DNA of 64,000 nt, taken from Diplonema papillatum. Taxonomy: Eukaryota; Euglenozoa; Diplonemea; Diplonemida; Diplonemidae. The notes under the pieces were generated by a model. The model was not told the origin of the DNA and ran no database searches. It saw only the letters and a program-made list of their open reading frames with translations. Positions 17,835 through 28,027 of this stretch are shown piece after piece. The translations under genes and the position numbers were made by a program. The DNA is taken from contig JAPJBO010000830.1 of assembly GCA_030068145.1 (NCBI GenBank), positions 1 to 64,000 of the forward strand. Direction: 5' to 3'. Positions within the stretch are counted from its first letter, which is position 1. Each line of letters begins with the position of its first letter.

Positions 17835-19513
17835 CCTTCCGCCTCGAACCCCCCTTCCCGTTCAAGCTACCGAAGAGGAAAGTCCCCGACCCGCTGGCGG
17901 CGATTTATCCGGGGCCGGGGAGGATCCCCGACGTGGAGCTACCGCCCTCTACGTTCACCCCGTTTGTTGGTGTCGCGTACGGAGGCGATCTCCTTGTCAA
18001 CAACTCTACGCCCCCCCCGTCGCAACGCAGAAGAGGAGAGGACCTCGCGCCCATCTCGGCGTCATTCATGAACCTTGACAGGTTGTCAGCTTTGGACAGC
18101 CAGGGTTTGCTGCGTGGCGTGCTGGATGTGATTCGCTGTTGGGAGTCCTTCCGTTCCGCCCTGCTCCCGGGAGCGGAGGAAGCGCTGACGGAAAGAGGGT
18201 TCACGCGGACGACGTCAAGGCGCATGCTTCGTCATCTCCCGGATCTGGTTAGGTATGGAGTGACGGAGCTCGCTTCGAGCCCGTCAAAGGTCGTCCTCCC
18301 TGCCTTCACAGTCGACAAGAAGAGCGGGGGGCAACGATTCGTATGTGACGGGCGGAAGCTCAATGCGATCATGGCGCGTCCGCCTCCGATGCTGCTTCCT
18401 TCCGTGCACGAAGTCATCGACCGCGTTCTGGCCTCGTCGGTGGTGTTTCTCGCAGACGCCAGGAGCTATTTCTATCAGTTCCGGCTGGACGCGATAATCC
18501 GCCCATTTTTTGGCATGCACTTGGCCGGACCGCGGGGTCATTTCGTGAAGGCTCAACTCGTGGCCATGTGCATGGGCTGGAGCTGGGCTCCGGCGATAGC
18601 GCAGAGGGCCTCTCGAGTACTCCTGCCGGAGTCTGACGGTCTGCCCTGGGTCGACAACTTCGTCGTCGTTGGGGATTCGTTGAGCGAAGCAACTTCGCGG
18701 TTTGACTCTTTTTTGCAGCGCTGCAAGAGCGTCAACTGCGAGCTCAACGAAAACGACGAGCAGTTTGGAATACCGCTCAGGGAGTTCGACCTTCTGGGCC
18801 TCCACTTTGACCTCTCCCATTCGAGCCGCCCCGCTCGATACAGAATGGCGGACGCATGGGTGGCGAAGTTACTTGGCTCTGCCGAGCTCGCCAGAGTTAA
18901 ACGCGGAGGGGCGTCACCCCGCGAGTTTTACCGGGTGTTTGGGGCTTTGGTCTGGTTTGCCTACACGACGCATTTCCAGCTGGCCTACGCCCGGTGTTCA
19001 TTGTCCTTCCTGCAGAGGCTGGCCTCATCCCTGGTGGAGCCAGCTGACTGGGACATCTCCAGGACGGTTCCGCCCTCGACCGTGCGTGAGGTGGAGCACC
19101 TCACCTCCCTCGTCGAAGACAACCGCTGGGTCAGTCGTTCGAAGTCGGTCTCCTCATCAGTGACTCTCTGGACGGACGCCTCATCATCATGGTGGGCCGC
19201 AGTCCTGGAGGGCGAACCTGAGCGGATATCGCAGGGCCCGTTCTTGAAGTTGAGGCACACTCACATCTTTTTGAAGGAGTTGTTTGCGGTGCTGAGGGGC
19301 ATAAACCTGACCGCAAGGTTTCACACGAATACGCGCGTGAGACTCATGGTTGACAACCTTCCGGCTGTCCAGTGTCTCATCAAGGGGCACTCGAAGAACT
19401 TTGCAGCAAATGTCCTTTTGGCGAGGATTTTTGATGCTGCGCGGGCGGCCGGCCTTGTCATCAGTGCCGAGTGGGTAAGCGTAAGCGTTCAACAAAAAAG
19501 ACCCATTTTGTAG
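17393..19513 (+). CDS. Reverse transcriptase-RNase H of the YR retroelement
   Basis: The frame is open from 17393, but its first ~150 codons overlap the recombinase in another frame; recognisable RT sequence starts around 17845. Motifs include AFTVDKKSGGQRFVCDGRKLN, FLADARSYFYQFRLD (catalytic Asp), MGWSWAPAIAQ, and PWVDNFVVVG at about 18645. The usual Asp-Asp pair reads Asp-Asn here. RNase H follows with LWTDAS, FLKELFAV and LMVDNLPAV (Asp, Glu, Asp). The expected final segment after AEWV is missing: the frame runs into the 21-bp repeat and stops at 19513. The protein is therefore truncated at its C terminus exactly at the element border. Confidence 0.85.
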   Translation: MAGGCARGRRSDEESRTHHRGCRFLGGKLGGLEVGSFPPRSGHGRDSSTSSGPGASLAAVSDAARPPPVSKHPFSAGCVRAEARQPLPHRPFSPAGRPVPPVEKRGRPASDSERVASHDAECSDAVPSGSGGSARPEHRGGVSESPIAFRLEPPFPFKLPKRKVPDPLAAIYPGPGRIPDVELPPSTFTPFVGVAYGGDLLVNNSTPPPSQRRRGEDLAPISASFMNLDRLSALDSQGLLRGVLDVIRCWESFRSALLPGAEEALTERGFTRTTSRRMLRHLPDLVRYGVTELASSPSKVVLPAFTVDKKSGGQRFVCDGRKLNAIMARPPPMLLPSVHEVIDRVLASSVVFLADARSYFYQFRLDAIIRPFFGMHLAGPRGHFVKAQLVAMCMGWSWAPAIAQRASRVLLPESDGLPWVDNFVVVGDSLSEATSRFDSFLQRCKSVNCELNENDEQFGIPLREFDLLGLHFDLSHSSRPARYRMADAWVAKLLGSAELARVKRGGASPREFYRVFGALVWFAYTTHFQLAYARCSLSFLQRLASSLVEPADWDISRTVPPSTVREVEHLTSLVEDNRWVSRSKSVSSSVTLWTDASSSWWAAVLEGEPERISQGPFLKLRHTHIFLKELFAVLRGINLTARFHTNTRVRLMVDNLPAVQCLIKGHSKNFAANVLLARIFDAARAAGLVISAEWVSVSVQQKRPIL
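19479..19499 (+). repeat. Right 21-bp direct repeat of the retroelement
   Basis: Identical to 15407-15427. It is followed by GACCCATTTTGTAGTTG, which in the solo copies follows the single 21-mer directly. Confidence 0.9.
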
Positions 19514-19576
19514 TTGTATTGTTTCTCCCCCTCTAGCCTCCTTCGAAGTAAGCACAAGGCAGCCCCTCGAGTATTT

Positions 19577-21201
19577 TTGGCCCATGTCCGCGCGCGCGTA
19601 AATTTTTGGGAACCCCCGGAAAAAAAAAACTTTTGCCAAAAAAAAACTTTTGGGATCTGTGCATTGGAACCGGTCGTGAGAGCGACTGCAGGCGTAGTCA
19701 CGAGCGTGTCCGGCTCGCGAAAAGTCGAAAACCTGTTCATCACACCGATACTTCACGGCGATGCAAATCGCGTAGACTTTGTTTACCTCAGTGTGTATTG
19801 ACTTTGAAGCTGACTATGCCCGGTGCTGGGTTGGTGCGCTGGGCAAGCAATATGGTGCTACTTTGACGTTGGTGTCAATCTCAACAGCAAGATTTGCGTA
19901 GCTCCTGCTGGACGCAGTCGAAGCACGCGGGATACAAGCACAGCCTCAGCCTCGAAAGTGTGCGCGGTTTTACCGGCAAGGCATGTCGGGAGGTTTTGCC
20001 ACTGTGGTGCGATTATCACACAGAACCAGTCCGGGGCAGTGCACGCGTCTATGCCTTCCGACGCCTCAAGCAGCTACTAGTATCTGAGACTCGACTGAGG
20101 AGGCATGAAAAGGACGCGGGGCAAGCGATGCGTTCACGGTGCTTGCGACTTAGTGCACTTGACCGGCGGCAATGCCTTGTGCCGCGGTATATTTGCGAAG
20201 AAAACGGCACTCGTCGCCTGACAGTCTAGACCGCACATCCCTGAGCATAACTGCCTTCGTTGCACACGGCGTCTAACCAATTGCCGTGTGCTAGAAGCAC
20301 CTGCCCTCCGTGCGGATGTCGAGACATCAATGGTCTCTTTCGATGTGGGTGAGGTACATCTTGTGAGTCCGGCGCCGTTTGCTACGCATCAGAAGGTGGC
20401 CACTGGCTAAAGCTTGCTGACAGGAGGGTCGGCAGAGTACCGACAAACTCCGTTTACACCAAGCAGGGCATCTTTGTGTACTCGGGTAATATTGACAAAG
20501 CCACTACACCCGAAGTGACGGTGTCGACGTCCGCCTTTGGGGGTTTCAACAGCAGACCGCCGCAGAAGCCGCGAGAGCAACCATCCTTGCACAAGGTGGA
20601 GGAAAGCAGAAGTTGAAGTTCACCATACTATCTGCGGGTAGCTGGCGCTTATTCTCGCCGATGGAAATGCCACCGACCAGCCGTCAGTAGGCTCTCGCAC
20701 GGTGGTTCGGTAGGACCGTGACATCGCAATGGGGCATGTCAGAAGAGAGATAAGAGATTGACGGACACCCGCGCAATCGACAGTCCTCTGGGTCACTGCT
20801 TTATTGTTCGCAGCGTACCCAGCGAACCGCGATCTCGAGTTCAAACCCGAGTGTTTTTTCTCCTGTGGCATCGTCTATCATCTGCAGCCTCCGACTATGG
20901 AAGGTTTTGTCGACACGCACCCCGCGCGGCGTTCAGGACTGTTGAACTCTAGACTGCCACCGCAACCCCTCGGACACATCAAGTTCATCTTCACACTCAC
21001 CTTTGAGCTCATCGTCCAGAAATTCTACCAACAACGGGCACAAAAGTGCCAACAGCGGACTGGCCAGTAGTATAGCCGGCACATATGGTGTGACATCCAG
21101 TAGCAGAAAGTCTTGTGGCAAAAGTTTTTTTTTTCTGAAAAGTTTTTTTTTTGCGCGCGCGCGCGTAAATTTCTGTGGGCCGACGGACATGGGCCAAAAA
21201 A
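19577..21201. mobile_element. Inverted-repeat element without genes, ~1.6 kb
   Basis: The left end (GGCCCATGTCCGCGCGCGCG, then AAATTT and A-rich CTTTTGCC) is mirrored at 21113-21199 (GGCAAAAGTTTTTTTTTTCTG ... ACATGGGCC). Arms are about 70-85 bp with small differences. No coding frame between the arms has a motif. It abuts the right half of the 215-bp repeat. Probably a non-autonomous DNA transposon; borders are approximate. Confidence 0.6.
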
Positions 21202-21216
21202 AAAAAAAAAAAAAAA

Positions 21217-21315
21217 CCGCCTACCCTTATATCCAAAAAGCCAAATTTTCGTTTCGCTTATATCCAAAAAGCCAAGTTTCCGTTTCGCTCCAAAGCCAAA
21301 TTTCGTTTCGCGTAA
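21217..21315 (+). repeat. Short tandem repeat, unit ~30 bp
   Basis: About three units of a CTTATATCCAAAAAGCCAAA/TTTTCGTTTCG-type repeat. The same unit forms a longer array at 22055-22245. Confidence 0.75.
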
Positions 21316-22054
21316 GCCTTACTGTGAAAGGGTCACTCAACAGCTCAGCGAAATTGACTGTCCAGGCCTTGTGACCCTGGATGGCGTTTTCCCCCTTTTT
21401 GGGGGGGACATTTGCAATACACTAACCCGTTCAGTTAATTTGGGTGGATTTTGCGGGTGCCTTACACTGGATTTGCTGTCATCTGCGAGAGGAACAGTGG
21501 TTCGCCAAACGAGCAACCCGACGGGTTTAGGGCAGCACAGTACTACCAACCAGGTGCTGCCCTCTCTTCCTCCAAGCAAGAACGAGCGCGGCAGTACCTG
21601 GGCTCAGTGCTAATCCGGGGTCGCGGGCCCCGGCTCCGGGGACCCTCAATATACAGGTACCCTTGGGCCCCTTGGGACATGTTTACTATACAACCATCAC
21701 GATTCGCAGGAGGTAGAACATGATTCATGGCATTAAGTTTGAAAGTACGAATCACAGGACGTGGAACATGATTCGTAGGACCGCTGAGCACAAAGTTGCC
21801 AGTTTTCAGGGATCAGCGTGTAAACGTATCCATCCCTGGCCGTGGCGCTCGATGGCTTCGATAAACCGCATCGCGTATACAGACGAGACTTGACTCCGTA
21901 CTTTGAGAGCGAATTCCGTCGGTCGTATTGCAGATGACTGCACGCAGGATGATGCAATATTGCCCCTCCCTTCCCTCTTTGCCCTCCCAAAAAAGGGGGT
22001 GGGGGGGGGGGGGCATACGGGTAGTGCACGTCCAACATTCCTCTGAGCAGCGTT

Positions 22055-22245
22055 GAGAAGTATAAATCCAAAAAGCCAAGTTTCGTGTCGCTTATATCCA
22101 ATGGCCAAATTTCGTTTCGCTTATATCCAATGAGCCAATTTTGTTTCGCTCATATCCAATGAGCCATATTTCGTTTCACTTATATCCAAACTTGGATATA
22201 AGCGAAACGAAAATTTGACTTTAAAGTTTTGGATAGAAGCGAATT
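22055..22245. repeat. Tandem repeat, unit ~30 bp, ending in a fold-back
   Basis: Units of the type GCCAAATTTCGTTTCGCTTATATCCAAT repeat about five times. The array then turns over at 22188-22215 (CTTATATCCAAACTTGGATATAAG is a near-perfect palindrome across the turn), continuing briefly in the opposite orientation. Confidence 0.8.
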
Positions 22246-22257
22246 TTTCCCATTAAA

Positions 22258-22345
22258 GAATAAAGAGGACTAGTCCCTCAAGGTCTCATACCCTACCTGC
22301 GGAGTCTTACAGTGTCCTGCCTAAACATCCAACTAAAAGATTTTT
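22258..22345 (+). repeat. Dispersed repeat containing GACTAGTCCCTCAAGG
   Basis: Matches 25868-26050 (GGCTAGTCCCTCAAGGT, then TGCCTAAACAT and AACTAA). It lies next to the same neighbouring repeat family as at 15115, suggesting that these are parts of one element. Confidence 0.65.
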
Positions 22346-23540
22346 CCCTCTGCAACCTTCTGCTTCACCGAGACCTCCACACGAAAAACCCTCGCCGCAC
22401 AAACCCAAAAGCACGCACTTTCCGACGAAACCAACGAGTCCACCTGCACGCAACGGCATGAGGAACATTCGCAACTCATGTTTCTTTGCAGCTCCTCTCG
22501 GGCCCTTTTTCTGTCCGGAACCCGAATTTCATCATTCGCGAATGTGGTCAGCCTTTTGTACCCCCATCAATCAATCTATCAAAACATGTCTGGAACCCGT
22601 CTTTGGTCGTGGATGAGCAAAGATTACCATCTTTAACCCTCAAACAGTAAAGAAAATACTCGTGGTGTGAAGAACGTGCTCGTGTCTCCCCTAGAGTCCC
22701 CTAGAGTACTCGGGAGTCCTCCAGCGCGCACTATTCTGTACCAAAGAGACAGTACCAGCCTCCCGATGCCCTTGTTTATCCTCTTCTGGTACACCGTTTC
22801 ACAGCGTTACGTAGCGTTACATCACCGTTTACACACCGTTCCAGTTTTGCACCGATTTTTACCGTTTTTGTCCCTAGTGTCAGTTACTGTCACCGATTGC
22901 ACGCCAAGCCCACGGCGAAACCATCCTAAGTCGCAGTGTGGTGGCCCTTCGAATGCCTAACCAGTAGAGGCGGTAAAGGTCATTTTGGCTCCGATTCAGG
23001 CAAGCAGACCCTTTTGAGCCTTAGAACAGTGGTACTGCACCTTAGAATATCGTGAAGAGGTGGGGGAGAGGTCTAATTCAGTGGTGGTCCTTCTGTGGCA
23101 CAAGCCGCACTGAAAGGGAGATGTGCCAATCCTTGAGGACGCATCGCAGCCCGATCCTGATTTACTGGACAGGGATTTGAGGTTGTTGTTACGTACAGGG
23201 TTCAGTCCCTGGCGCGGAAGACGTCCTTCCCGTTGCAACTCGCAGGCCTTGCGCACCGAATGCCAACCATCAAGGTACAGAGACTGTTCGCGGATTTTGA
23301 CGCAGGCCGAGACATCCACGGAAAAAACTGGCCACACTTCGGAGCCTTGTGTTCAACACGACGGCAGACGACTCCGCGCAGCGGGACGTGCATGAATTGT
23401 TGACGTGGATCCTCTTGTATAACGGACTACAGCGACGACCAATCGACGGTGACATACTCCCGATAAATGCGGAGAATCCCCGCGAAGCACCCCCGGCGTC
23501 AGAACCGTTCCTCATAGTTGAACTCAACAACGGGGAGAAA

Positions 23541-23577
23541 TCCTACACCATCCTACACCATCCTACACCATCCTAAA
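23541..23577 (+). repeat. 10-bp tandem repeat (TCCTACACCA)x3.7
   Basis: Perfect copies of TCCTACACCA, ending in TCCTAAAC. Confidence 0.9.
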
Positions 23578-23959
23578 CCGGGTCAGTTAAGGATCTGATA
23601 AAGAAAGTGAAAAACAAGAGAGCACCCAAAGTGAACGACTTCCCCTGTGGCACGTGCAATGAAGGCTGCACATTTCCAAACCAAACGGATGTAATACTGC
23701 AACGAGCACAGCGGTTGCAAAGAACAGGCGAAGACATCAATAGATGGTCCCTGCACTCCAACTCGTCTTTTCTATTGAGCACCTTCGGTGCGTCTAGAGT
23801 TGATCTCTCAGCGTTGACATTCCGGGAACTGGCAGAACTGGCGTGCTCGCACACGCCGACTTTATCTCATGCCCGGAACCTTTATCTCATGCCCGGAACT
23901 TGAAAAATATATACGCGGGAGAAGGGGAGTGTGGAAAGGCACCTAACCTCTCCATGTTC

Positions 23960-24016
23960 AGCATCTGCAGAATAACACGAAAAGCCTCTAGGCAAAAACC
24001 CGTTTTCACATCTCTT
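23960..24016 (+). repeat. 57-bp direct repeat flanking IP3R exon 1
   Basis: The block with AGCATCTGCAGAATAACACG and CTCTAGGCAAAAACCCG recurs at 25070-25126 in intron 1, nearly identical. The two copies bracket exon 1. Confidence 0.85.
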
Positions 24017-24225
24017 CTTCGAATTTCCAAGATTTCGTTGCCGGTTTGCGGCACATTGCAGAAACCTTACCTTTGCCCAAATTTTGAAAAAAGTTGTGCA
24101 GGAGAACGGGAGCGGGTCACACAAAAGCAGCTAAAAACGCTAAAAAGCGAACGTCCCTCTCTTCTGAAGATCTTTCGGAGAGATTTCGTTGATGCTATGA
24201 GCGACGCAGCAGCCGGAGCAGAGAC

Positions 24226-24804
24226 ATGGCGGCACTGCACGCCGTCGACGGCACCAGCGTGTGCTTCGGCGACCGGCTGCTGCTGTCGAGCGCTCTGTTC
24301 TTCGGGTACGTCTACGGCCGCGTGAGGGGGGACGGCAGGCATCCCACGCTTGTCGTGGACGCCCACCCGCAGGTTGCCGCGCACCTGCGCGAGAAGGAAG
24401 GCGGCAAAGCGTCGCAGGATGCGCACCTGGCCACCCTCGTCCTCCAGCCGCTGCGGCAGTTCGAGCGGGCGGTGGTCGAGATCGTCAAGGCCACCGACCA
24501 CGCCGCCAGCACCCTTTCCTCGACGGTGGCCTACGGTCAGACCGTCCGCCTGAAGCACTCGTTCTCGGGCCTGTTCATTACCCTCAGCGCATCCGACGCC
24601 GGCGAGCCGATCGAATTCCGTTCGATCACATCCGACCTCTCGACGCCTCAGACCCCCAAAGCCCGCCGCGACATGCCCACGTCCTCCGTAGACCTGCACG
24701 AAGACTTGTCGGCCAGCAGTCTGGCGCAAGCGCAGCTCTTCCGGATGCTGCCCAAGTACTCGAAGATTCGCAAGGAGGGTGACGGCGTGCGCCTTGGCGA
24801 TCAG
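24226..24804 (+). CDS. IP3 receptor exon 1 (N-terminal suppressor region)
   Basis: 193 codons, phase 0 at its 3' end. IP3Rs are tetrameric calcium-release channels of internal membranes, gated by inositol trisphosphate. The protein starts at 24226, matching the family's short N terminus. LHAVDGTSVCFGDRL parallels the family's IGDI...LYAEG start of the first beta-trefoil, STVAYGQTVRLKHSFSGLFI its GTVIQYGN...L segment, and LPKYSKIRKEGDGVRLGDQ the FYKLRSIGDSVVIGDK segment. The donor is GATCAG|GTTTGT. The next ATG upstream (24197) is out of frame. Alignment with animal IP3R continues without a break into exon 2. Confidence 0.85.
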
Positions 24805-25069
24805 GTTTGTCCTCCATCACTGAGTCACCCCCGTCCCGACCAGCAACGCCTGTAGGCAACACACCGCCAAAAGGTTTCATCAGCTTGCACGCGCTACACT
24901 TTGAGAGCCTTCCGGCTACCTATCTTGAAGAGGACGGGGAATATTTTGAACTTGCGTCGTGATGAGGATTGATGAATGCAATTTTTCTCCTTGAATGAGG
25001 AATGCCTGGTGGGCAAGTCAACAGCTTGGCAACAAGTTCACCGCCCGAATCCAAGCAATGTTTCGGCAA

Positions 25070-25126
25070 AGCATCTGCAGAATAACACGAAAAGCCTCTA
25101 GGCAAAAACCCGTTTTCACATTTCTT
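25070..25126 (+). repeat. 57-bp direct repeat, copy in intron 1
   Basis: Second copy of the repeat at 23960-24016. Confidence 0.85.
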
Positions 25127-25236
25127 CAGTAGGTGGCCCTGTGGTGAGTCACTCCGGCATTCAGTGTGGTGCCTGCCAAGTGTATGAGATGTGACGTATA
25201 ACTGACAGTGTGCGCACTCCCTATCCCACCCCGCAG

Positions 25237-25584
25237 GTGATCTTTCAGCATTTAGACTCGGGTCGCGTGCTCGCGTCAGGTGACGTCGACTCGATGGTGA
25301 CAGATATTGACCAAGTGCTACTGGCGGCAGGCAAGGCAGAGGACAAGGTGATCGGTATAGTCGCGTCGCGCCTCGAGAAGAAGGAAGTCACGTTCTCGCG
25401 GTCGAAGCGGGGCGAGGCGGAGATATGGACCCTGCACGGCTTCGACAAAAAGTGTCCCGCATCGTTGCCGCACCCGGGCGCCGCCGCCGACGGGGGCAGG
25501 GCCAACGGGTCGCGTGACTCGGAACGCGGCCCAGGGGAAGCGCCAGCTGTCATCAAAGCTGGCAACATCATCTCGCTGCACCAC
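25237..25584 (+). CDS. IP3 receptor exon 2
   Basis: 116 codons, phase 0 at both ends. The acceptor is CCGCAG|GTGATC and the donor is CACCAC|GTGTGT. VIFQHLDSGRVLAS continues the beta-trefoil (the family's VVLNPVNAGQPLHAS). The exon then has a Gly/Pro-rich loop (GAAADGGRANGSRD) and ends in AGNIISLHH, the family's GGDVVRLFH start of the MIR domain. The MIR domain is completed by exon 3. Confidence 0.85.
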
Positions 25585-25647
25585 GTGTGTTGTTTTTTCG
25601 TTCTCCTCACACGGTCAAGCGAAGTTGAACTCTACAAATATAACCCC

Positions 25648-26050
25648 CCCCCAGTGCTGATGCTAAGGCCCCTAAACTCGGCATCGTTGTCAGCCGGACG
25701 GCAACGAGGGGTGGGTGGGTACCCCCCCCCCTCGTGCTCGCACCGGAACAGGACTGAAAATCTCCATCCAAAGGACCCACTGATGAGCTCTGACTTTGGA
25801 TTGGTCTGCGTTCAAGAGCGAAACATGAGACGAAGAACGAGGTGCACACAACACCGCGGTGAAAAAAATACAGGGGGCTAGTCCCTCAAGGTTTCATTCC
25901 CCACTTTGGGAGCCGTACACTCCCCTCTTTACAACTTTCTATTTTCTATTTTGCATCCCTTTCCTAGACGACATCTTCCTCGAAGAAGACTTGATGCTAG
26001 CATCAACCATGCATGAGAGGCAGTGCTCTGCCTAAACATTAAACTAAGAT
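25648..26050 (+). repeat. Composite dispersed repeat in intron 2
   Basis: 25648-25730 (CAGTGCTGATGCTAAGGCCC ... GGGTGGGTACCCCCCCCC) is repeated inverted at 42195-42280 and in diverged form near 41865-41935. 25737-25860 matches 15115-15262, and 25868-26050 matches 22258-22345. The three blocks next to one another suggest one multi-part element. Confidence 0.65.
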
Positions 26051-26980
26051 TTTCCCCCCTCCTGCAGGGCCTGTGTGCAGCAGGGTGGTGACCGCTCTAA
26101 GGTGGTTTCCTCAAGGGGGGGTTTTCTTCTGCGCGATGGAGTCCAGCCTCAGAAGTTAAACCACGTCCGAAAGAAAGATCCATCTGTACAACCGGCATAT
26201 GCACATGGTTCGGGTACCTGTCTCCACATTTACTGACAACTTCTCAAAAGCTGGCTTTTTCACTGCAGGATCTACAGACGGTAATTCTGGCGGCTTTAAC
26301 GACGTCGTCTTTAATGGTGGCGTTTTTTTATTTCTGGCGGATTCGGTTCTCCCGACCTTTCTTTTTATTTATTTATTTATTTGGTTCCGAGGAGCTGGAG
26401 GAGGAGCCTGGCTAGCGGGCGGGCGTTGCTTTTCATCAAGAAATCAATCTGGGTGTATTGTGGGGGAAATCTTGTCAATATTCAGCGTGTTCTGGTTCGT
26501 CAATCCGCCAGATGCTCTTTGCTACGGTAGCCCGAAAGCCTAATATTCGGAGAATTGTTCTCGGCGCTTTTGAGTTGTTTTTGCTGCCGTGTGCACGGTG
26601 TGCTGCTTTGCGCTGACTGGTCGTTGGTTTATCTTGCGTGGGGGCACGAAGAAGCCTACCACACCCATTCTTCCTGACCTGCTTAGCGTTGAGTACGGTG
26701 TCGGTGAAGTCCTTCATCAACTGCTCCTCCTTCATGCGCCCCATCCCCGCAGTGTACTCCCTTCCTCACTGAGGTGTGATAGCGGGAATTCTCCCAGTCT
26801 CAGTTTGGATTCCGGGAGCAAAAGACGCTCTTGCCGGCAGGCTTACAGAACGAACGAAAGGGGAGACCTGGCGCTTTTAATTGTGGCGGCGTTAATTGTG
26901 GCGTTTTTTAGTTCTGGCGGACCGGCAAATCCGCCAGAATCAAAAACGCCAGAATTACCGTCTATCCTGTAAGCTCCCTT

Positions 26981-27748
26981 TCAAGACAGGCCCGATTCCC
27001 AAGAAGATAATCCTTGCACGAAACGTTGCTCCCTCGCACTGTCACTGTTCGACCGTTTTGTCATGTTCGTGCCCGATTGGTACACGGGTGTGGTGGGGCT
27101 GAGACAATGTGCAACTCCCAGCCCCATCCCACCTTCCTCGTCACAAACTCGCTGCCACCCGGATCTGGTGCTCCTGCAACATGAGCACGTGCACACCGCG
27201 CATGATGCACAGGTGCACCAGATGGGCGATCTGCTGCGTTCGGCACAGTGAACGCGCGTTCCACCTGGCCACCTTCGTCCCGGTTTGCAGTAAAAACTGC
27301 CAAACCGTGAGATTTTGCCCAAAGTTGGCAAACACATGTTTTTACACTTTTTTTTTACCAAAGGGAGGACTCGAGTTTCTAGATGAAGTGCGTGGAGCGG
27401 AGTGGACTGGGGAAGGCCAGAAACAATTCTGAGGGCTCTGTTATGGTCGATTCTCAGCAGGTTCTTGTTGCTATCACTAATGGCATTCCCAAAAATTGCA
27501 CAGCCATACAGCAGAACCGGGAGGGCATAAGTGAGATACAGCGTTCTAAGTATCTCTTGATGGTTTACCGAAATTCTCTGTTTCAGTTCGTTCATTACAG
27601 CCAGGCGAGAGTAAAAACGTTTTCTAATTTTCTGCACATGAGGGTTGTAGGAAAGGGTGTTGTCCATGATGACACCGAGGTATCTCGCGTTAGTGACGTT
27701 GGGAATGCACTTGGACACCACTAACAAGATTTTTTCTTGTGTTTGCAT
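26981..27748 (-). pseudogene. Two LINE fragments in tandem (RT end, then endonuclease start)
   Basis: On the minus strand, 27748 to about 27345 encodes the end of a LINE RT: ARYLGVIMDNTLSYNPHV, LYLTYALPVLLYGCAIF and RIDHNRALRIVSGLPQST, typical of the RT thumb in Jockey/CR1-like elements. From about 27335 to 27140, in another frame, comes the start of an AP endonuclease: KVARWNARSL with the catalytic Asn and VLMLQEHQI with the catalytic Glu. The order, 3' end before 5' start, means two separate insertions in tandem or a rearranged element. Both are broken. Confidence 0.7.
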
Positions 27749-27907
27749 GACAATTTCTCATGAAATGTTGGAGGAAATGAGAAGCTCGTCGCCGCCAACC
27801 GTGGCGTTTTCACTTGCGTCCTGAATCCAGCTTTACGTAAACGATCAGGCACTGCGATCAACGAAGTTTTTTTGCACCAGGTTGCAGCCAGGCCTTACGT
27901 TCAGCAT

Positions 27908-28027
27908 GGTGGAGTCCAGCCTCAGAAGCTGAAGTTAAAGCTGGAGTTAGAAAAGCGGGTGTCACGCCCGCTTTTCGGGTGTGACTCGGGCACCCTCTTT
28001 AGCTTCAACTTCTGAGGCTGGACCTCA
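27908..28027. repeat. Small palindromic element (120 bp)
   Basis: GGAGTCCAGCCTCAGAAGCT at the left is mirrored by AGCTTCAACTTCTGAGGCTGG at the right, with a GC-rich inner hairpin (AAAAGCGGGTGTCACGCCCG). One arm also occurs alone at 26130-26155. It looks like a MITE. Confidence 0.8.

Larger units (their letters stand above)
15292..19576 (+). mobile_element. Tyrosine-recombinase retroelement inside a 215-bp repeat
   Basis: The cargo at 15428-19478 carries gag-like, tyrosine recombinase and RT-RNase H genes in that order. It is bounded by two identical 21-bp direct repeats, 15407-15427 and 19479-19499. Outside these lie the left (15292-15406) and right (19500-19576) halves of a ~215-bp repeat that occurs whole, with a single copy of the 21-mer, at 38253-38465 (+) and 29097-29308 (-). 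The arrangement is either an insertion into the repeat with 21-bp duplication, or an element whose split ends collapse to a solo form by recombination between the 21-mers. Known DIRS and Ngaro elements place the recombinase after the RT; here it precedes it, as in the kinetoplastid VIPER group. Confidence 0.85.
22346..24225. other. Region upstream of the IP3R gene
   Basis: No frame is convincingly coding. Two plus-strand frames (23349-23576 and 23607-23903) are open but match nothing I know. A 10-bp tandem repeat occurs at 23541-23577, a 22-bp duplication (TTTATCTCATGCCCGGAAC) at about 23860-23903, and a 57-bp repeat at 23960-24016. The IP3R promoter should lie here but no element can be named. 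Confidence 0.45.

Noticed and set aside
22980-23000. CATTTTGGCTC, resembling part of the dinoflagellate spliced leader
   Set aside because: Only 11 bases match, and the flanks do not fit the leader. One such match in 64 kb can be chance, so it does not support an organism call.
23349-23903. Possible upstream exons of the IP3R or another gene
   Set aside because: The frames are open, but no family match or consistent splice pair was found, and the IP3R N terminus is already complete at 24226.
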